A stretch of 64,000 bases of DNA, from assembly GCA_963693365.1 (NCBI GenBank), contig CAVNZM010000006.1, forward strand, positions 11,222,001 through 11,286,000, given 5' to 3'. Below the pieces are notes generated by a model that worked only from the letters and a program-made list of their open reading frames with translations, was not told where the DNA came from and made no database searches. The translations under genes were made by a program, and so were the position numbers. The stretch comes from Amoebidium appalachense (lineage: Eukaryota; Ichthyosporea). Positions 20,396 through 32,272 of the stretch are shown piece after piece. Position 1 is the stretch's first letter. The number at the start of each line of letters is the position of its first letter.

Positions 20396-20431
20396 ACATA
20401 CACACACACACACACACACAAACACACATGG

Positions 20432-20473
<42 letters not shown>

Positions 20474-20534
20474 GCACACACACACACACAGACCACATAA
20501 CACACACACACACACACACGCTCACACACACATA

Positions 20535-20566
<32 letters not shown>

Positions 20567-20633
20567 CACTTACACATGCACACACACAGGCACACACACA
20601 CACAGGCACACACCACACACATACACAAACACG

Positions 20634-20671
<38 letters not shown>

Positions 20672-20718
20672 ACCACACAGACACACGCACACACGCACGC
20701 ACACGTGCGCGCACACAC

Positions 20719-20765
<47 letters not shown>
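20396..20765. repeat. CA-rich tract ending at a 3' splice site
   Basis: Interrupted CA repeats with GAGAGA and GCGC inserts. The last pure run (20725-20763) ends in CACAG, the predicted acceptor of the orphan-gene exon at 20766. Confidence 0.85.
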
Positions 20766-20766
<1 letters not shown>

Positions 20767-21242
20767 CACAGCTACCGATTCTCAAGCCCAGTCAGAGCAG
20801 TGGAATGGATGTGCAGCCGGCAGATATGCAAGACGGTTTGCCCCTCCATCCCTTCCTCCCCTCCCCCCCCCCCACCCACCCACCCACCCACCCAGCCCTG
20901 CCCCTTATTGCCCCTATTGGTGTCTTCCCCACTCCCATCTCTCCTCCCCCCTCCCCCTCCTCCTCCCCCCCCCTCCCCCCCCTCCCTCCCTTTTCACACA
21001 CATACACAGTGCCACCACCACCACCGCCAGCACCACTACCTCCCGCAAAACCATATCAGACATCAAACCACACATATCTCTATTCAAGCTAAACCAAAAG
21101 AAGGTCAAGTGTTTTACCATGGGAAAGGCAGAAACATGAGGGGTTGAAGCAAGTTCTTTCCAGGACTTTTCCCCCTTGAAGTTCTTGGTTTTAAGGAGAT
21201 GGGTGGGGGCGGGGGGGGGGGGGGGGGGGGGGAGAGGGGGGT

Positions 21243-21278
<36 letters not shown>

Positions 21279-22477
21279 CTGTAGCCACTCATGCAGTAGC
21301 TGTTGTGGCCTTGGCTTAAGCTTGGGCCTGTATGCTGTGAGAGGGTCTTTTGCCCTCCAGCTGCCAGCATGCACCCCCCTATGCACGTGCACAATATGCT
21401 TTATGTGCACGTGCTCACAGCATGCACCCCCCTATGCACGTGCACACTATGCTTTATATGCATGTGCTCACAGCATGCACGTGCACACTATGCTTTAAGT
21501 GCATGTGCACACTATGCTTTATGTGCACGTGCACACTATGCTTTATGTGCACGTGCACACTATGCTTTAAGTGCATGTGCTCACTATGCTTTAAGTGCAT
21601 GTGCACACAGCATGCACGTGCACACTATGCTTTATGTGCACGTGCACACTATGCTTTAAGTGCATGTGCTCACTATGCTTTAAGTGCATGTGCACACAGC
21701 ATGCACGTGCACACTATGCTTTATGTGCATGTGCACACTATGCTTTATGTGCACGTGCACACTATGCTTTATATGCATGTGCTCACAGCATGTACGTGCA
21801 CACTATGCTTTGAGTGCATGTGCACACTATGCTTTATGTGCACGCGCACACTATGCTTTATGTGCACGTGCACACTATGCTTTAAGTGCATGTGCACACT
21901 ATGCTTTATGTGCACGTGCACACAGCATGCACGTGCACACTATGCTTTATGTGCATGTGCTCACAGCATGCACGTGCACACTATGCTTTAAGTGCATGTG
22001 CACACTATGCTTTAAGTGCATGTGCTCACAGCATGCACGTGCACACTATGCTTTAAGTGCATGTGCTCACAGCATGCACGTGCATGTGCTCACAGCATGC
22101 ACGTGCATCACGGTGCATGTGCTCACAGCATGCACGTGCATCACGGTGCATGTGCTCAAAGCATGCACGTGCATCACGGTGCATGTGCTCAAAGCATGCA
22201 CGTGCATCACGGTGCATGTGCTCAAAGCATGCACGTGCATCACGGTGCATGTGCTCAAAGCATGCACGTGCATCACGGTGCATGTGCTCAAAGCATGCAC
22301 GTGCATCACGGTGCATGTGCTCAAAGCATGCACGTGCATCACGGTGCATGTGCTCAAAGCATGCACGTGCAGGCACGGACCACCCCAACCCCTATGCATA
22401 CGTGTTTATGCCGGCCAGCCAAGACCCAGCCACGTGGTCACCAAGAGAGGTGTGTTCTGCCTGTTGATTGGTCGGCG

Positions 22478-22529
<52 letters not shown>

Positions 22530-23426
22530 TGGGTGTGTGTGTGGGTGTTTTTGTGTGGAAAAGGGAGGGGGGTGGGGGAGAACGGGGACGCAGGGCACTA
22601 GGCCAGGTCTAAGCAAGTTACGTGATTGAGGGGTGGAAAGAGTGCGTGCATGGGGTGTGTGTGTGTGAGTGACTGTGAAGGCTTCTTTTTTTCCTGTTTT
22701 TCTTTTGTAGGGGGGAGGGGCTGGGGCAGAGGGAAAATGACCAGCACACTGTGTGGCACACTCCTCACCATCCTTTCCCCTCATTCATACACCCCTCCCA
22801 CCCACCCCACATGCATCTGCACATACCCCGTTGCCGCATGTCTACCCCTCCTCCCCTCCATATAACTCTGTTTTCTCTGCGCCAAGCCACGCTTACCATA
22901 TATGGGCATTTCCATACATGGCAGGTGGCCATTGGCTCAACACACAGTTTCCCGTTCATGCATGCCTGGGCATTTGACACCCACCACACCACAGGTGCAC
23001 ACACCCACAATGCCCCTATGTCTGCTCTCCTCTACCCCATATATGCACCACCATGCCCCACCCATCACCCCCTACAGAGACATCACACCCATCTGCCTCA
23101 TGGACCATCAAGGCGCCTTTTCGTTCCCCATTGCCGTGGCTGTGTTGGTTCAGAGGGTGGTATTGTTTCAATTTGTTTACAGGATTGCGGTCAGAAAACG
23201 AACACGGAAGCATTTTCCCCCCTCCCCCCCCCCCCCCTCCCCCCTCCCCCGTCCCCCCGGCCCCCCTCCCGCCCCTCGCCCGGCCCCTCAGCGCCACACA
23301 ACCACACAGCTATACATATGCTTGCCCAACGAACCGTAGCCGTGACTAGACAGAATGGTGGCATGCCTGGTCTCGTGCACCAAGTCATTGACACAGACAC
23401 ACACACACACACACGCACACACGCAC

Positions 23427-23483
<57 letters not shown>

Positions 23484-23987
23484 GGCTGCTCATGCAGGCG
23501 ACCAGTGAGGCTATGGACCGAATACTCGACGGGATGGCCGTCATCAAACCACCAGACAGGTGTGCCCTGGGCCCATTCTATTATTTATTCGTGTGTGGGG
23601 CAGATGTCCTGTTGGCTGCTGGACGTACATATGACGTCTTGGGTGTGTGTGTGTGTGTGTCTGCTGAGGGGTGGGGGGTTTTTGGGGGGGGGGGGGGGGG
23701 GAGGAAGCAGAGAACATGAAAGCGGGTTTGCGGGCTTAGGTAAAGGGGTGTTGACGGTGGTAGGGTCGGGTGGGCCTGTGGGAGCAGAAGAGTGGGAGGG
23801 GGGAGGCCGGGGGAGGGGGGAGGGGGGGGGAGGGAGAGGAGAGGAGGGGGAGGGGGGGGGGGGGGAAGCTGTCGATACCCCAATATATTAAACCTGCCCA
23901 CATAGCAATGAATCAGATAGCAAGGATGGGTCTATGTGGCAAAAAATACTGAGGCAACTTGAGGACATATGTACGTAACGGGGGGTG

Positions 23988-24024
<37 letters not shown>

Positions 24025-24747
24025 GTCGAACTCGATGGTGATTGATCATTGGCCAGGCCAGTGAGTGCACAGTAACGTGCAGCAAAGATCGTTGCTGATT
24101 GGTTGTCTGCTGTGGGTGCTGGTGGCCTGGCCCTGATTGGCTAGTTGCTGCAGGCCAATAGAGAAAGGGGGTTGCCGAAAGGGGGGAGGGGGGAGTGGGT
24201 GGGTTGGGGGGGGGGGGGGGAGGGGGGGAGGGGGGGGAGGAAAGAGATGGAGGGAGGGGGAGAATTGTGGTTTTGATTGAGGTGGGCAAGGGGAGGCGAG
24301 GGGTGGACCTTTCAGAAGGCCTTTGACGCACATGGGTGGTGATGGGGGGGGAGGGAGGGCCAAAGGGGGGGGGCAGGGGGCTGAGTCGGAAAGGGATCCA
24401 TGTGACACCAACTGACATGATGTCACAGGGCCATGCTGCAGGTCCACGTGCGAATGCTCCAGAGCGGCATGACCAGCAACCAATCACAGCCGGTCTTCTC
24501 CTCCGAGCCAGCCAATCACACGCAGGAAGCATTCACGTTTGCGGGAGACGCCCTCAGTCAGGCCGAGTGCAAGAGTGCATGCAGCCCCGTTGAGGGGGGG
24601 CACAGCACCCACTGCTATGGGGTGCCCGACACACACCACTACTCGCGCACGTGCACATGTGCCCTGAACCCACCCGATCAGAATCCGACCCAGGAAGCAG
24701 CACTGATGCTGCAGGCACGGGCCTGTACTTGGAGATGCCGGGGATAG
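20766..24747 (+). CDS. orphan cysteine-containing protein (core exons), possibly secreted
   Basis: Five exons join in phase: 20766-20835, 22373-22448, 22925-22994, 23481-23559, 24429-24747. Evidence is the chain of matching phases, GT/AG sites and non-repetitive peptide: [20 protein letters not shown], then [59 protein letters not shown] and [20 protein letters not shown]. The last exon holds a Cys-rich segment ([12 protein letters not shown] ... [20 protein letters not shown]) with six cysteines, plus NQS and NHT glycosylation sequons, which suggests an extracellular domain. I recognise no family. The 5' end is open: residues before 20766 are uncertain. Introns contain a 1-kb CACGTG minisatellite and CA tracts that abut two of the acceptors. 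The stop at 24745-24747 is in frame; a different last exon cannot be excluded. Confidence 0.55.
21380..22372. repeat. CACGTG/GCATGC-rich minisatellite array, ~1 kb
   Basis: The first part mixes 24-nt units (TGCACACTATGCTTTAAGTG CATG) with units containing GTGCTCACAGCATGCACG. From about 22067 it becomes a regular 33-nt unit (CATCACGGTGCATGTGCTCA plus AAGCATGCACGTG) with about nine copies. Nearly every unit holds GTGCACGTGCA-type palindromes. It is open in several frames on both strands only because 33 is a multiple of 3. It lies in an intron of the orphan gene; the last unit ends at that gene's predicted acceptor (GTGCAG, 22367-22372). Confidence 0.9.
22481..22524. repeat. (GT)n microsatellite
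   Basis: Pure GT run just inside the intron after the orphan-gene exon 22373-22448. Confidence 0.95.
23397..23480. repeat. (CA)n microsatellite forming a 3' splice site
   Basis: CA repeats with a few GC steps. The final CACAG is the acceptor of exon 23481-23559. Confidence 0.9.
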
Positions 24748-24866
24748 GGGCAGACACAGACAGCAAGGGGGATGGCGCAGGCAGTGAAATGGTGGGTAGC
24801 CGCACAGATGCCCAGGGCATGCCAAAGCTCATCCATCCACACAGCCGAATGTACGGATGAAACTCA

Positions 24867-24961
<95 letters not shown>

Positions 24962-26247
24962 TCTCCCCGGCCCCCCCGCCGCACTTCTTCTCAGCCATCT
25001 TCCCTTCCCACAAGCCACGTGACACCCATGTGTGCCTACCAGCACAAACGCATTTACACACGTACACGACACACAGTGGCAGCAAACGCATTTACACACG
25101 TACACGACACACAGTGGCAGCAAACGCATTTACACACGTACACGACACACAGTGGCAGCAAACGCATTTACACACGTACACGACACACAGTGGCAGCACC
25201 CCTGCTTGTCGCACTCAACTTCACATGCAACAATGTGCACACAAGCTCGCTGCACACTTACACATACATACACAGAAACCTATGATTTGTATGCACCCGT
25301 TTCCCCATATATATATATCCTTATGCCTGCACCCACGTAGTCAAGGACATTCCCCCCCCCCCCCCCCCCTCGCCCCTCGCGCTCCTACCCAGGTACCATG
25401 AGGAGCACACGGGCACACAGACAGCCAGATTGTTCCGGCCTCGGTGTGGTTCTCTTTCCAATGTTGCCCCTTAGGTGAGTCGATGAGGACAAGGGGACCT
25501 ACAAACAGGTCTCTTCCTAACCCTGGTACATGCAGGATTCGACAACGGGGGACATACCCGGAGCACGTGACCAGGCAGGCTTGTGACTGGTCCACACAGT
25601 CTCGCAATCGCCACAAATAACTAAATTCTGCTTGACCTTTCCATCCTCAGCCATAATATTGCAAGGTTCAAGGGTGATGGCAAAACAGCTTTACTGCATT
25701 TGTTTTCATTTCGTGGCCTGGTGCCACCACCTCATGCAACATGTTGCGTAGATTGCGCATACATGCGCACATTTGGTGGTTGTGCTGGGTGCTTCATGTC
25801 TGGTGACATTGCCCAGTGAAGCCACAGACTAACAGCTGCACTGTAGCCTACAAGGTGGGGTGGATTTTGACAGATTTTAAACTTTCCGAACTAAGATTTT
25901 GGCTTATCAAGATACTACTTTGAAATTCGAAAAAATCAAGATTCTAGCTGGCTGGCCTCAGAGCCGTTTTGAAATAAAGAGGATCGTTTTGTTGTGGGCT
26001 GGAGAGGCATGGTATCTAAATTTATCTGGCTATAGGCAAAACTCGCGTAACTTCCCACCCCTATACACCGTAGCAATGTAGCTTCATGCGTTCAGCCAAA
26101 TGCCCGGGCACGTTAACTCATTACTAGCACTTTCATCTGGCATCAAGAATCTATCCAGAAGCCCGGGAATGTAAGTTATGTAATCACACAATTGGTGTCA
26201 AACCGTGTTCACTTGTGGATTTTTACATTTCTGCATATATACACACG
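24748..26247. other. no gene recognised between two convergent genes
   Basis: Convergent 3' flanks of the orphan gene and the CAP gene. It includes a (CT)n tract at 24866-24919 running into 40 C (24920-24959), and a 38-nt tandem repeat x4. From 25640 on it is a more ordinary, AT-richer stretch without credible exons. Confidence 0.5.
25049..25197. repeat. 38-nt tandem repeat x4
   Basis: Four near-perfect copies of a unit beginning CGCATTTACACACGTACACG and ending CACAGTGGCAGCAAA. Confidence 0.93.
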
Positions 26248-28419
26248 TCACTGTATAAAGCATGCTGCACAGCAGGCCTCTAGCTCTTTTTTTTGGCCTG
26301 GCCGCCTAATAATGAGGCGCAGCACGTTTTGCGCAAACAAGCCCTGGTAGTTGCCTGGGGGGCTGTAGTTGCACACCACGTAGAAGGCCCCGTTATTGGC
26401 CACGGCCACCCCAACTCCCAGCTGCAGCGTGCTCTTCCACACCACCTGCGTGAAGTGTCCTGCAGGGGTGAAGGGGTGTTGTGGTCACTGGCTGTGTGTG
26501 CATGACGACCGGTGTGCAATTGTAACTCTATGTCCGGGCAGCAGCCTAACAAACAATAAAATGAGATTGTATATAAAACAAGGAATATAACAGCAATCAC
26601 ATATGGCTCCATCCTGCCTGGGGGTATAGGGAGAGACAAGTGGAAGACGGTAGCCTCGGTGAGGTGAAACGGGATAAAAGGCAAGCCAAAACAAACAAAC
26701 AAACAAACAAAAAAAAAAAAAGACATAGCAGTTCCTAGTGCAATCTAGGCTTAATGTCATTGACCCTTTGGAACTGTTATGCTGTCAAAATGCTAACTAG
26801 TAATTTCTACTAGTTGAATCCCCATCAATCGATATTCCTTCTTTTTTTAGTTTTATAAAAGCTATATATATCATGCTGGTGTGGTTAGTTTGCACACACC
26901 TGTAGATGTGGAGAACTTCGGGTGCTCATAGCTGTAGTTCTTGGTCTCGTTGTACCAGGCATCCACGGCAGCATAGGGGCCTGGGGCCGGTCTTTTTCTA
27001 CCCCACACCATGTAGATATTCTCGCCATAGGGATTGTGGGGGCGGTGGGTGAACTGCTGGGTGCTGGCCAGGTGATCGGCCCACTCCTGCGCCCATGCGT
27101 CAATCTGGCACAGGCACCAAGTCAGTAGGTACCCATCAAACCACTGAAGTAGTTTCAAGCAGCCACGGTGTGTGTCATTACAGTAATAAGCGTTAGCTGG
27201 ATGTATCCTCCCCGGAAGCCACAAAACGAAATGCGATTCATGCGGAACTAAGTCTTCAAAGAAAAACTTTTTCGAGACCATGTGGGCCCCCGGGACTGCG
27301 CTACACTTATTGGGTCAGGAGTTGGCATCCAAATTAATGCACAGACATCCAAGCTTTTTAATACTTCTTGCTCGGCCCTGCAAACATAATCTCACTTGCA
27401 CAGATACGCACCGTTGCATTCAGCTGCAGGGCCGGGGAGCCATGGCGTGCACGGTACATGTTGTGCCGTTCAAGCACGGCCGTGCGGTTGAACCCGGCCA
27501 CCACACCATCGGGCACACTACTGCGCCCAGCAGACATCAGCCGACGACCTCTGATTCTCTTGCTCTTCCCAACAAAGGCTGAAGCTGGGGTCGTATTATC
27601 GGCACCTCTCAGCTCACGGGGGGGAGGGTTCGTGAGCACTTTGAGTGGAGTGCGGATGCTGTAGTCCCAACTTGCCCCCTGCAAGCTGGAGGAATCATAC
27701 ATATCTGCCTTCACATCATTGCTGGTGTCTGGGTGGTCTTCTCCGGGTACCGGTCTGTGGGGGTTTCCTGGTTTACGAGAGTTGCTGGTCAGTGAGATTA
27801 GTACCACAGTCCTATAAGATTTATCCTCGAGCTCACAGCCGTTTCTGGCCATGGATCGATGCATATGGGGGCCGTAGCTCAAAAGTTTTCGGAGCAAATG
27901 CATTGTGATAAGAAGATTGTACAAGCAGCTAGAGATTTAACGGCCCAGGCGTTTGCCTACTTATATTCTCTGTACAGCATTTTGAATGAAGCCCCAGTTG
28001 CGACTACATAGGTCGCAGGCTGAGTCGAGTTTGAAATCCCCGGGGCTCAACAATCATTATCAAAGGCACCGTTGACATTTGAGGGTGCTCAAACCGGCCA
28101 CCACAAATAATGATAGTTCCACATAGAACAAGCCTGGACATGGGTGGAATTTCAACACAATCAAAGCTAGCACAATAACGATTCGGGGGCAGAAAACAGA
28201 CCCAACCTTTGGAACGTACACGTTGAAAGAGCTACCTTGATCATGATCATTAGTGCACTAAATAGGCATGCGCGTGATGCTGTAATACACAGAAAGTGGT
28301 ACGGTACATATCCCAATTGGCGACTCGGTGGGACTGATGCTGGGCTCACCTTTACAGCTCTGCACGTTCAGAAACAGCACCCCTGTTAGGCACACGGCTA
28401 TACGAGCCAGAGACAGCAT
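26248..28419 (-). CDS. secreted CAP/SCP-domain protein
   Basis: Four exons in gene order: 28350-28419, 27412-27767, 26900-27104, 26248-26459. Phases agree, giving 280 residues. The first exon encodes a signal peptide (MLSLARIAVCLTGVLFLNVQ). Residues 24 to about 110 are a low-complexity, Pro/Ser-rich linker. The CAP domain follows: RHNMYRARHGSPALQLN, then the helix IDAWAQEWADHLAS, PYGENIYMVW (the conserved GENxY), the CAP1 signature GHFTQVVWKST, and the CAP2 signature FYVVCNYSPPGNYQG. The two His and two acidic residues of the CAP cavity are present. The family is extracellular and binds sterols, lipids or other partners; the exact role here is unknown. It lies divergent to the orphan at 31421. 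The exon 1 to 2 join is phase-consistent but its acceptor has a weak pyrimidine tract, with TACTAAT as a candidate branch site. An alternative is a start within exon 2. Confidence 0.91.
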
Positions 28420-31375
28420 TTTTGGGTTCTGTTTCTAGCGTGGGGTGAGAGAACAGAGTGGGTCTGACTAGCCTGCACAAGTGACCACCTTGTAATGTTG
28501 AGTCCGAAGTTCAGGCCGCGATGTTTTGCCTGCCAAAAAAGGCAAAGGCGCAACAATCAAAATTGTCCTGGATGCGTTCCTATCCAATCAGATATGAACA
28601 TAGCGCTAGCGAATGGCCAATCAGAAAGGGGCTGTACGGGATATGGAATGAATCATGTGCGCCACGTGGCACTATTGTAAGCCATGCGTGTGCTGCCTGT
28701 ATGGTGGTGCACGCGAGGTACTGCTTGACGTGGTTATATGTGGTTGCGCTTCATACCGGCCTTCCCCCCCTGTCCACCTGTTTGTTGATTTGTTGATTGT
28801 ATGAGCGTACGTACGTACTCCTACCGGGACGGGTGGGTGGTAGTTGGTGCCGTGGTTGCAATTGGGGGGGGTTCACGGGGGAGAATGTTTGGGTTGGGGG
28901 GAGGGAGGGAGGGGAGGGGGGGTTGCCGGGGGGCGGGGGTGGGAGGGGAGGTGGGGAGAGGGGAGCTGCAGCTGTGGTACGTACAATCAGCTCGGCGGTG
29001 ATACTGGAAACATTTAAAGCGCGTTATGCTGATAAGGATCTCCAAGCCAACCCCCATCATCCCCCCCCCCCCCCCCCCCCCCCCCCCCGAGTCCCCATCC
29101 GCCATAGGCCTCTCCACCCACCCACCAGCCTGCGCCAAACACCGCCTCCATGGCCCACTGCCCATATGCATGGTGTACATCTTTCTCCCTCAGCACACAC
29201 ACTTGTGGGTGTGCACATGCAGTCGTACATGGTGCCCTTCTCCTTCCTTCCCTTTATTTCTATTTTGTATCTGGCTGATCGGCCCATGTAGGCCCTTCCA
29301 TCAGCCTGTGTTTGTAACTTCAGGTGTACTTTTGAGAAACAAAGAAACTGTGCACCGACGTCCGAGTTTGCAGCTTTCTTAAGGCACACAAACTTCAACT
29401 GGGCACTGCTATTGCCCAAACTTTCTGCAGTGATCACTACATTCCGTCTAGGCCACCTTCCTCCGTGGTCGTGCTCTTGAGTGAGAGAACCTTTCCATCA
29501 CTACCAGGACACGGTCAGGTTTAATAAACACAAGATTCACCCCAACCACCGTCGGAGTCATATTACCCTCTGTTTCTTGCTTTGATGCTGTTTTCCCAAT
29601 GAGCATCTTGCACACAGCTCGTGATATGAGGAGACTACTGGGATACAGTGGATCATGGCCCTTCGTTGCGATCAAAAAGTTGGTTAATATGAGGAGGAAG
29701 AGCAAAGGCAGGGGCTATGCAGGGCGCCGGCCAACACCCGGCCACCACTGTTACTCTTTCAGAGAGCGAAGACGAAGCCGTTCCGGCAGGTGGCTGGGTG
29801 CACGTCGGCACTTGCACACTGCAGCCAGCACACGTTTGGCAGAACATGGCCGGATGTAATTATGCTTCAGGAAGTATGCTTCAAGTATTGCTCACAGCGC
29901 ACGGTCATGCTTTTGCACCTTTATTATGGAGGGAATTTATGTTCTACCACGATGTTCTTTCTACCACGACATGTACATGCACATGCCGGGCTGAAGGGGG
30001 GGCCATGATGCGCGGCTCAGGCTGCTCATAGCCCTATGTTGACGTATGATTTCGATAAACCAACTCTGGCTGATTCTTGGTCGGCTATTTTTCCATGGCT
30101 TTCCTTTCCTTGCACATGTTTTGAAAAACAAGAGCCACACCCTACCACCTACTGAGGCGGTGTCTCCTTTTTTTTTTTTTTTTTTTTTTTTTTTTCGCCT
30201 AAGTAGATGTAAAAACGTCGCACGTGCGGCAACACGTCAGTACGTGTTAGAGCCACACCGTGCGTGTCACCTTTTGTCACCAAACAATTAAGTCCGAACT
30301 TGAGGCGGACCAACAGCTGCTACGAGTGACACAGTTTCAGTGAATCGGACATTGTGAAAAAGACTCAGTTGATTGGCTGAAGGGTTTGTTTGGCGCTCTC
30401 CGATTGGCTTTTGGAACATTCCTGTTTTCTCATACCATTAGCACCGTGCCACCGTTATATGGTTCTCAAAAAATGTCAATATCTAGTCTACAGGGGAAGG
30501 ACTTGGCTGGGAGGCTCTTTGTATAATTGTAGTAACAGTGTATTAATTCTACAAAGTGAAGGATAAATACAAAGCACAGTTTACCTTTTGATGCGCCAAA
30601 TGCAAATTCCTGCCTGGCAACCAGAGAACGTTCCACATGCCACACGACCACTTTCATTGCCGTCACCCTATACCAACTTCAAGCCGACAATCTTCAGCAT
30701 TGTCCAATCCAGAAAACCTACATTCGCGGGCCGTTATGGCCGTATGCCGGGTAAGATTTCCTGGCATCAAAGTAGAATTTAAAAAATAAAATAGGTATTT
30801 ATGTACTGCATGGAATGGAAGGTTTGAGGTTTAAAAGCTGGGACGCAGGATTATGTCAGCATAAGATTTAGGTCACCGTCATACTCTAAGTATTTCATTT
30901 TCATAGAGAGCAAATTTAGGTTATTCTTCAGTGTCCCATGTTTTTTTATATAATGACTTTATTGAATTATAAGCATATCTCGGTGTCGAAAATTAGCCTG
31001 AAATCCCGGTTTCAAATTTAGTATGCTCATATCTCAGTTCAAAAATATTTGCATGCTATCCCGGCTTATCATGTAACCCGTTGGGTGGAGTGCCTGTTGG
31101 CCTTGGTGCCGGCAACTTATCACGACCTCAAGCACGTATGTCGATAATAAACAGCACAGTTACCCCCCCACTTTATTGATATGCTCATCAAATGTTCTCC
31201 ATAAGCCCCATTTCGTGCATCAAATCATTCTGCTTTTTCACTGATTTCCGAATTTTGAGGTTCAAATATCCCAAGCTTTGATCAAGAAAGAACGTGTAGG
31301 CTCAGAGCATACAATAGAGATCCAGGGGGTTCAGTTTCAGACTTGTAGCTGGACGCCGTTTTGCCAGTACCCTAG
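28420..31375. other. intergenic, no gene recognised
   Basis: Upstream of the CAP gene lie two CCAATCAG boxes (28577-28584 and 28617-28624). The rest includes a C run at 29059-29089, a T run at 30171-30195 and, after 30780, an AT-rich block (30780-31330) unlike the other intergenic DNA here. A candidate exon at 30591-30750 is listed separately. Confidence 0.45.
30591..30750 (+). CDS. candidate 5' exon of the downstream orphan gene
   Basis: ATG opens MRQMQIPAWQPENVPHATRP and ends GRYGRMPG at a strong GTAAGA donor, phase 1. An AG at 31387-31388 would join it in phase to the open frame at 31421, giving a 347-residue product. That acceptor lacks a pyrimidine tract, so the link is speculative. Confidence 0.3.
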
Positions 31376-31420
31376 CAACATCACATAGAGACATACATAG
31401 AGGATACTTGCCTTCTGCTC

Positions 31421-32272
31421 ATGTTCAGGCAGCAAAACGCTCTTTTCGGCACCCATAACCAGCATTCTAGCACCCACAACCAGCATATGAAAGCACACGT
31501 GCTGGCATGTGCGAGCATGAATAAGGCACGCGCAGCCGAGCGTGCGCGGTTGCGCCAAGCGCAGTCGTGCGGATTGGCTGACCAGCCTGGGGGGGAGGAG
31601 GCCGAGGGGTCTAGTGCTGGTGGGCGGCTGAGCAAAAAGGAGCTGGCGGCCATACGCAGAGTGCTGCGCCGTGCCGACACAGATAGGAGTCAGGACACGG
31701 ACGACGAAGACTGCCTGGTGGACCTCACCGTGCCCACCATTGTGCGGCCACTGGACCGGCCAGACACGCACACGTGCACCCGTGCACCCTCACTGCCTCA
31801 AGACCTCGTGCAGCACAGTCGCACACTGACTGCTTTGCAGGCACCATCCCACGAGACAGCCGCCCCCTGCAAACCCTCAGGGTCTGGCGAGCTGCGGTCG
31901 CTTTTGCAGTTGCGCAAGTGCCAGACCGAGGGCAGCCACACGGGGCGGGGCAGGCCGGATCACAGCGACCTGGCCGTCCAGCTGGCCACTCTCACTATGG
32001 GCAGCCCCACCTGCCGCAGGGCCACCTACCCGCTGCGCAGCCTCACAAAGAACCGCCCGTCGCCCAGTGTTCGGCGACCACCCACCCACCTGTTTGGCCG
32101 CACTCTTTCACGCACAGGCAGTGTGGTCTCCACTACATCGGCAGGGTCGACAGGATCAGAGTCGGGTGGGGAGGCAGGGCACCACTGGGTGCGCAAGAAT
32201 GCATTCAGGAGGAAGGCCGTGGAGAGGAAACTGGCCCCGGGCATGAACAGTCTGTGGGCCATACCCGCTTAG
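31421..32272 (+). CDS. orphan basic, Ser/Arg-rich protein
   Basis: Intronless open frame of 283 codons from the first ATG. The composition (CTG/GTG/GCC codons, balanced residues, no repeats) looks coding from about 31517 on, where a second ATG (MNKARAAERARLRQAQ) may be the true start. The first 30 residues contain an imperfect THNQH tandem and may be untranslated. Features seen: a basic helix (ARAAERARLRQAQ), LSKKELAAIRRVLRRADTD, an acidic patch (DTDDEDCLVDLTV), a Ser/Thr/Arg-rich middle, and a basic C-terminus (WVRKNAFRRKAVERKLAPGM). The acidic patch DEDCLVDLTV resembles a SUMO-interacting motif, but that is only a pattern. No family is recognised. No membrane segment or signal peptide is seen. 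It is divergent to the CAP gene. Confidence 0.6.
   Translation: MFRQQNALFGTHNQHSSTHNQHMKAHVLACASMNKARAAERARLRQAQSCGLADQPGGEEAEGSSAGGRLSKKELAAIRRVLRRADTDRSQDTDDEDCLVDLTVPTIVRPLDRPDTHTCTRAPSLPQDLVQHSRTLTALQAPSHETAAPCKPSGSGELRSLLQLRKCQTEGSHTGRGRPDHSDLAVQLATLTMGSPTCRRATYPLRSLTKNRPSPSVRRPPTHLFGRTLSRTGSVVSTTSAGSTGSESGGEAGHHWVRKNAFRRKAVERKLAPGMNSLWAIPA

Noticed and set aside
21684-22601. 305-codon repetitive frame in the E-box minisatellite, and the mirror frame 22053-22388 on the minus strand
   Set aside because: The 33-nt unit keeps several frames open on both strands. There is no start context, and a predicted acceptor lies at its end.
25049-25197. Regular direct repeats that could suggest a CRISPR-like array (also 4909-5131)
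   Set aside because: Units are contiguous with no unique spacers, and the context is eukaryotic introns or spacers. They are minisatellites.
28495-28680. Short Cys-containing frame (CFACQKRQRRNNQNCPGC)
   Set aside because: It lies in the CAP promoter region beside two CCAAT boxes. There is no splice partner and the composition is not GC-ending.
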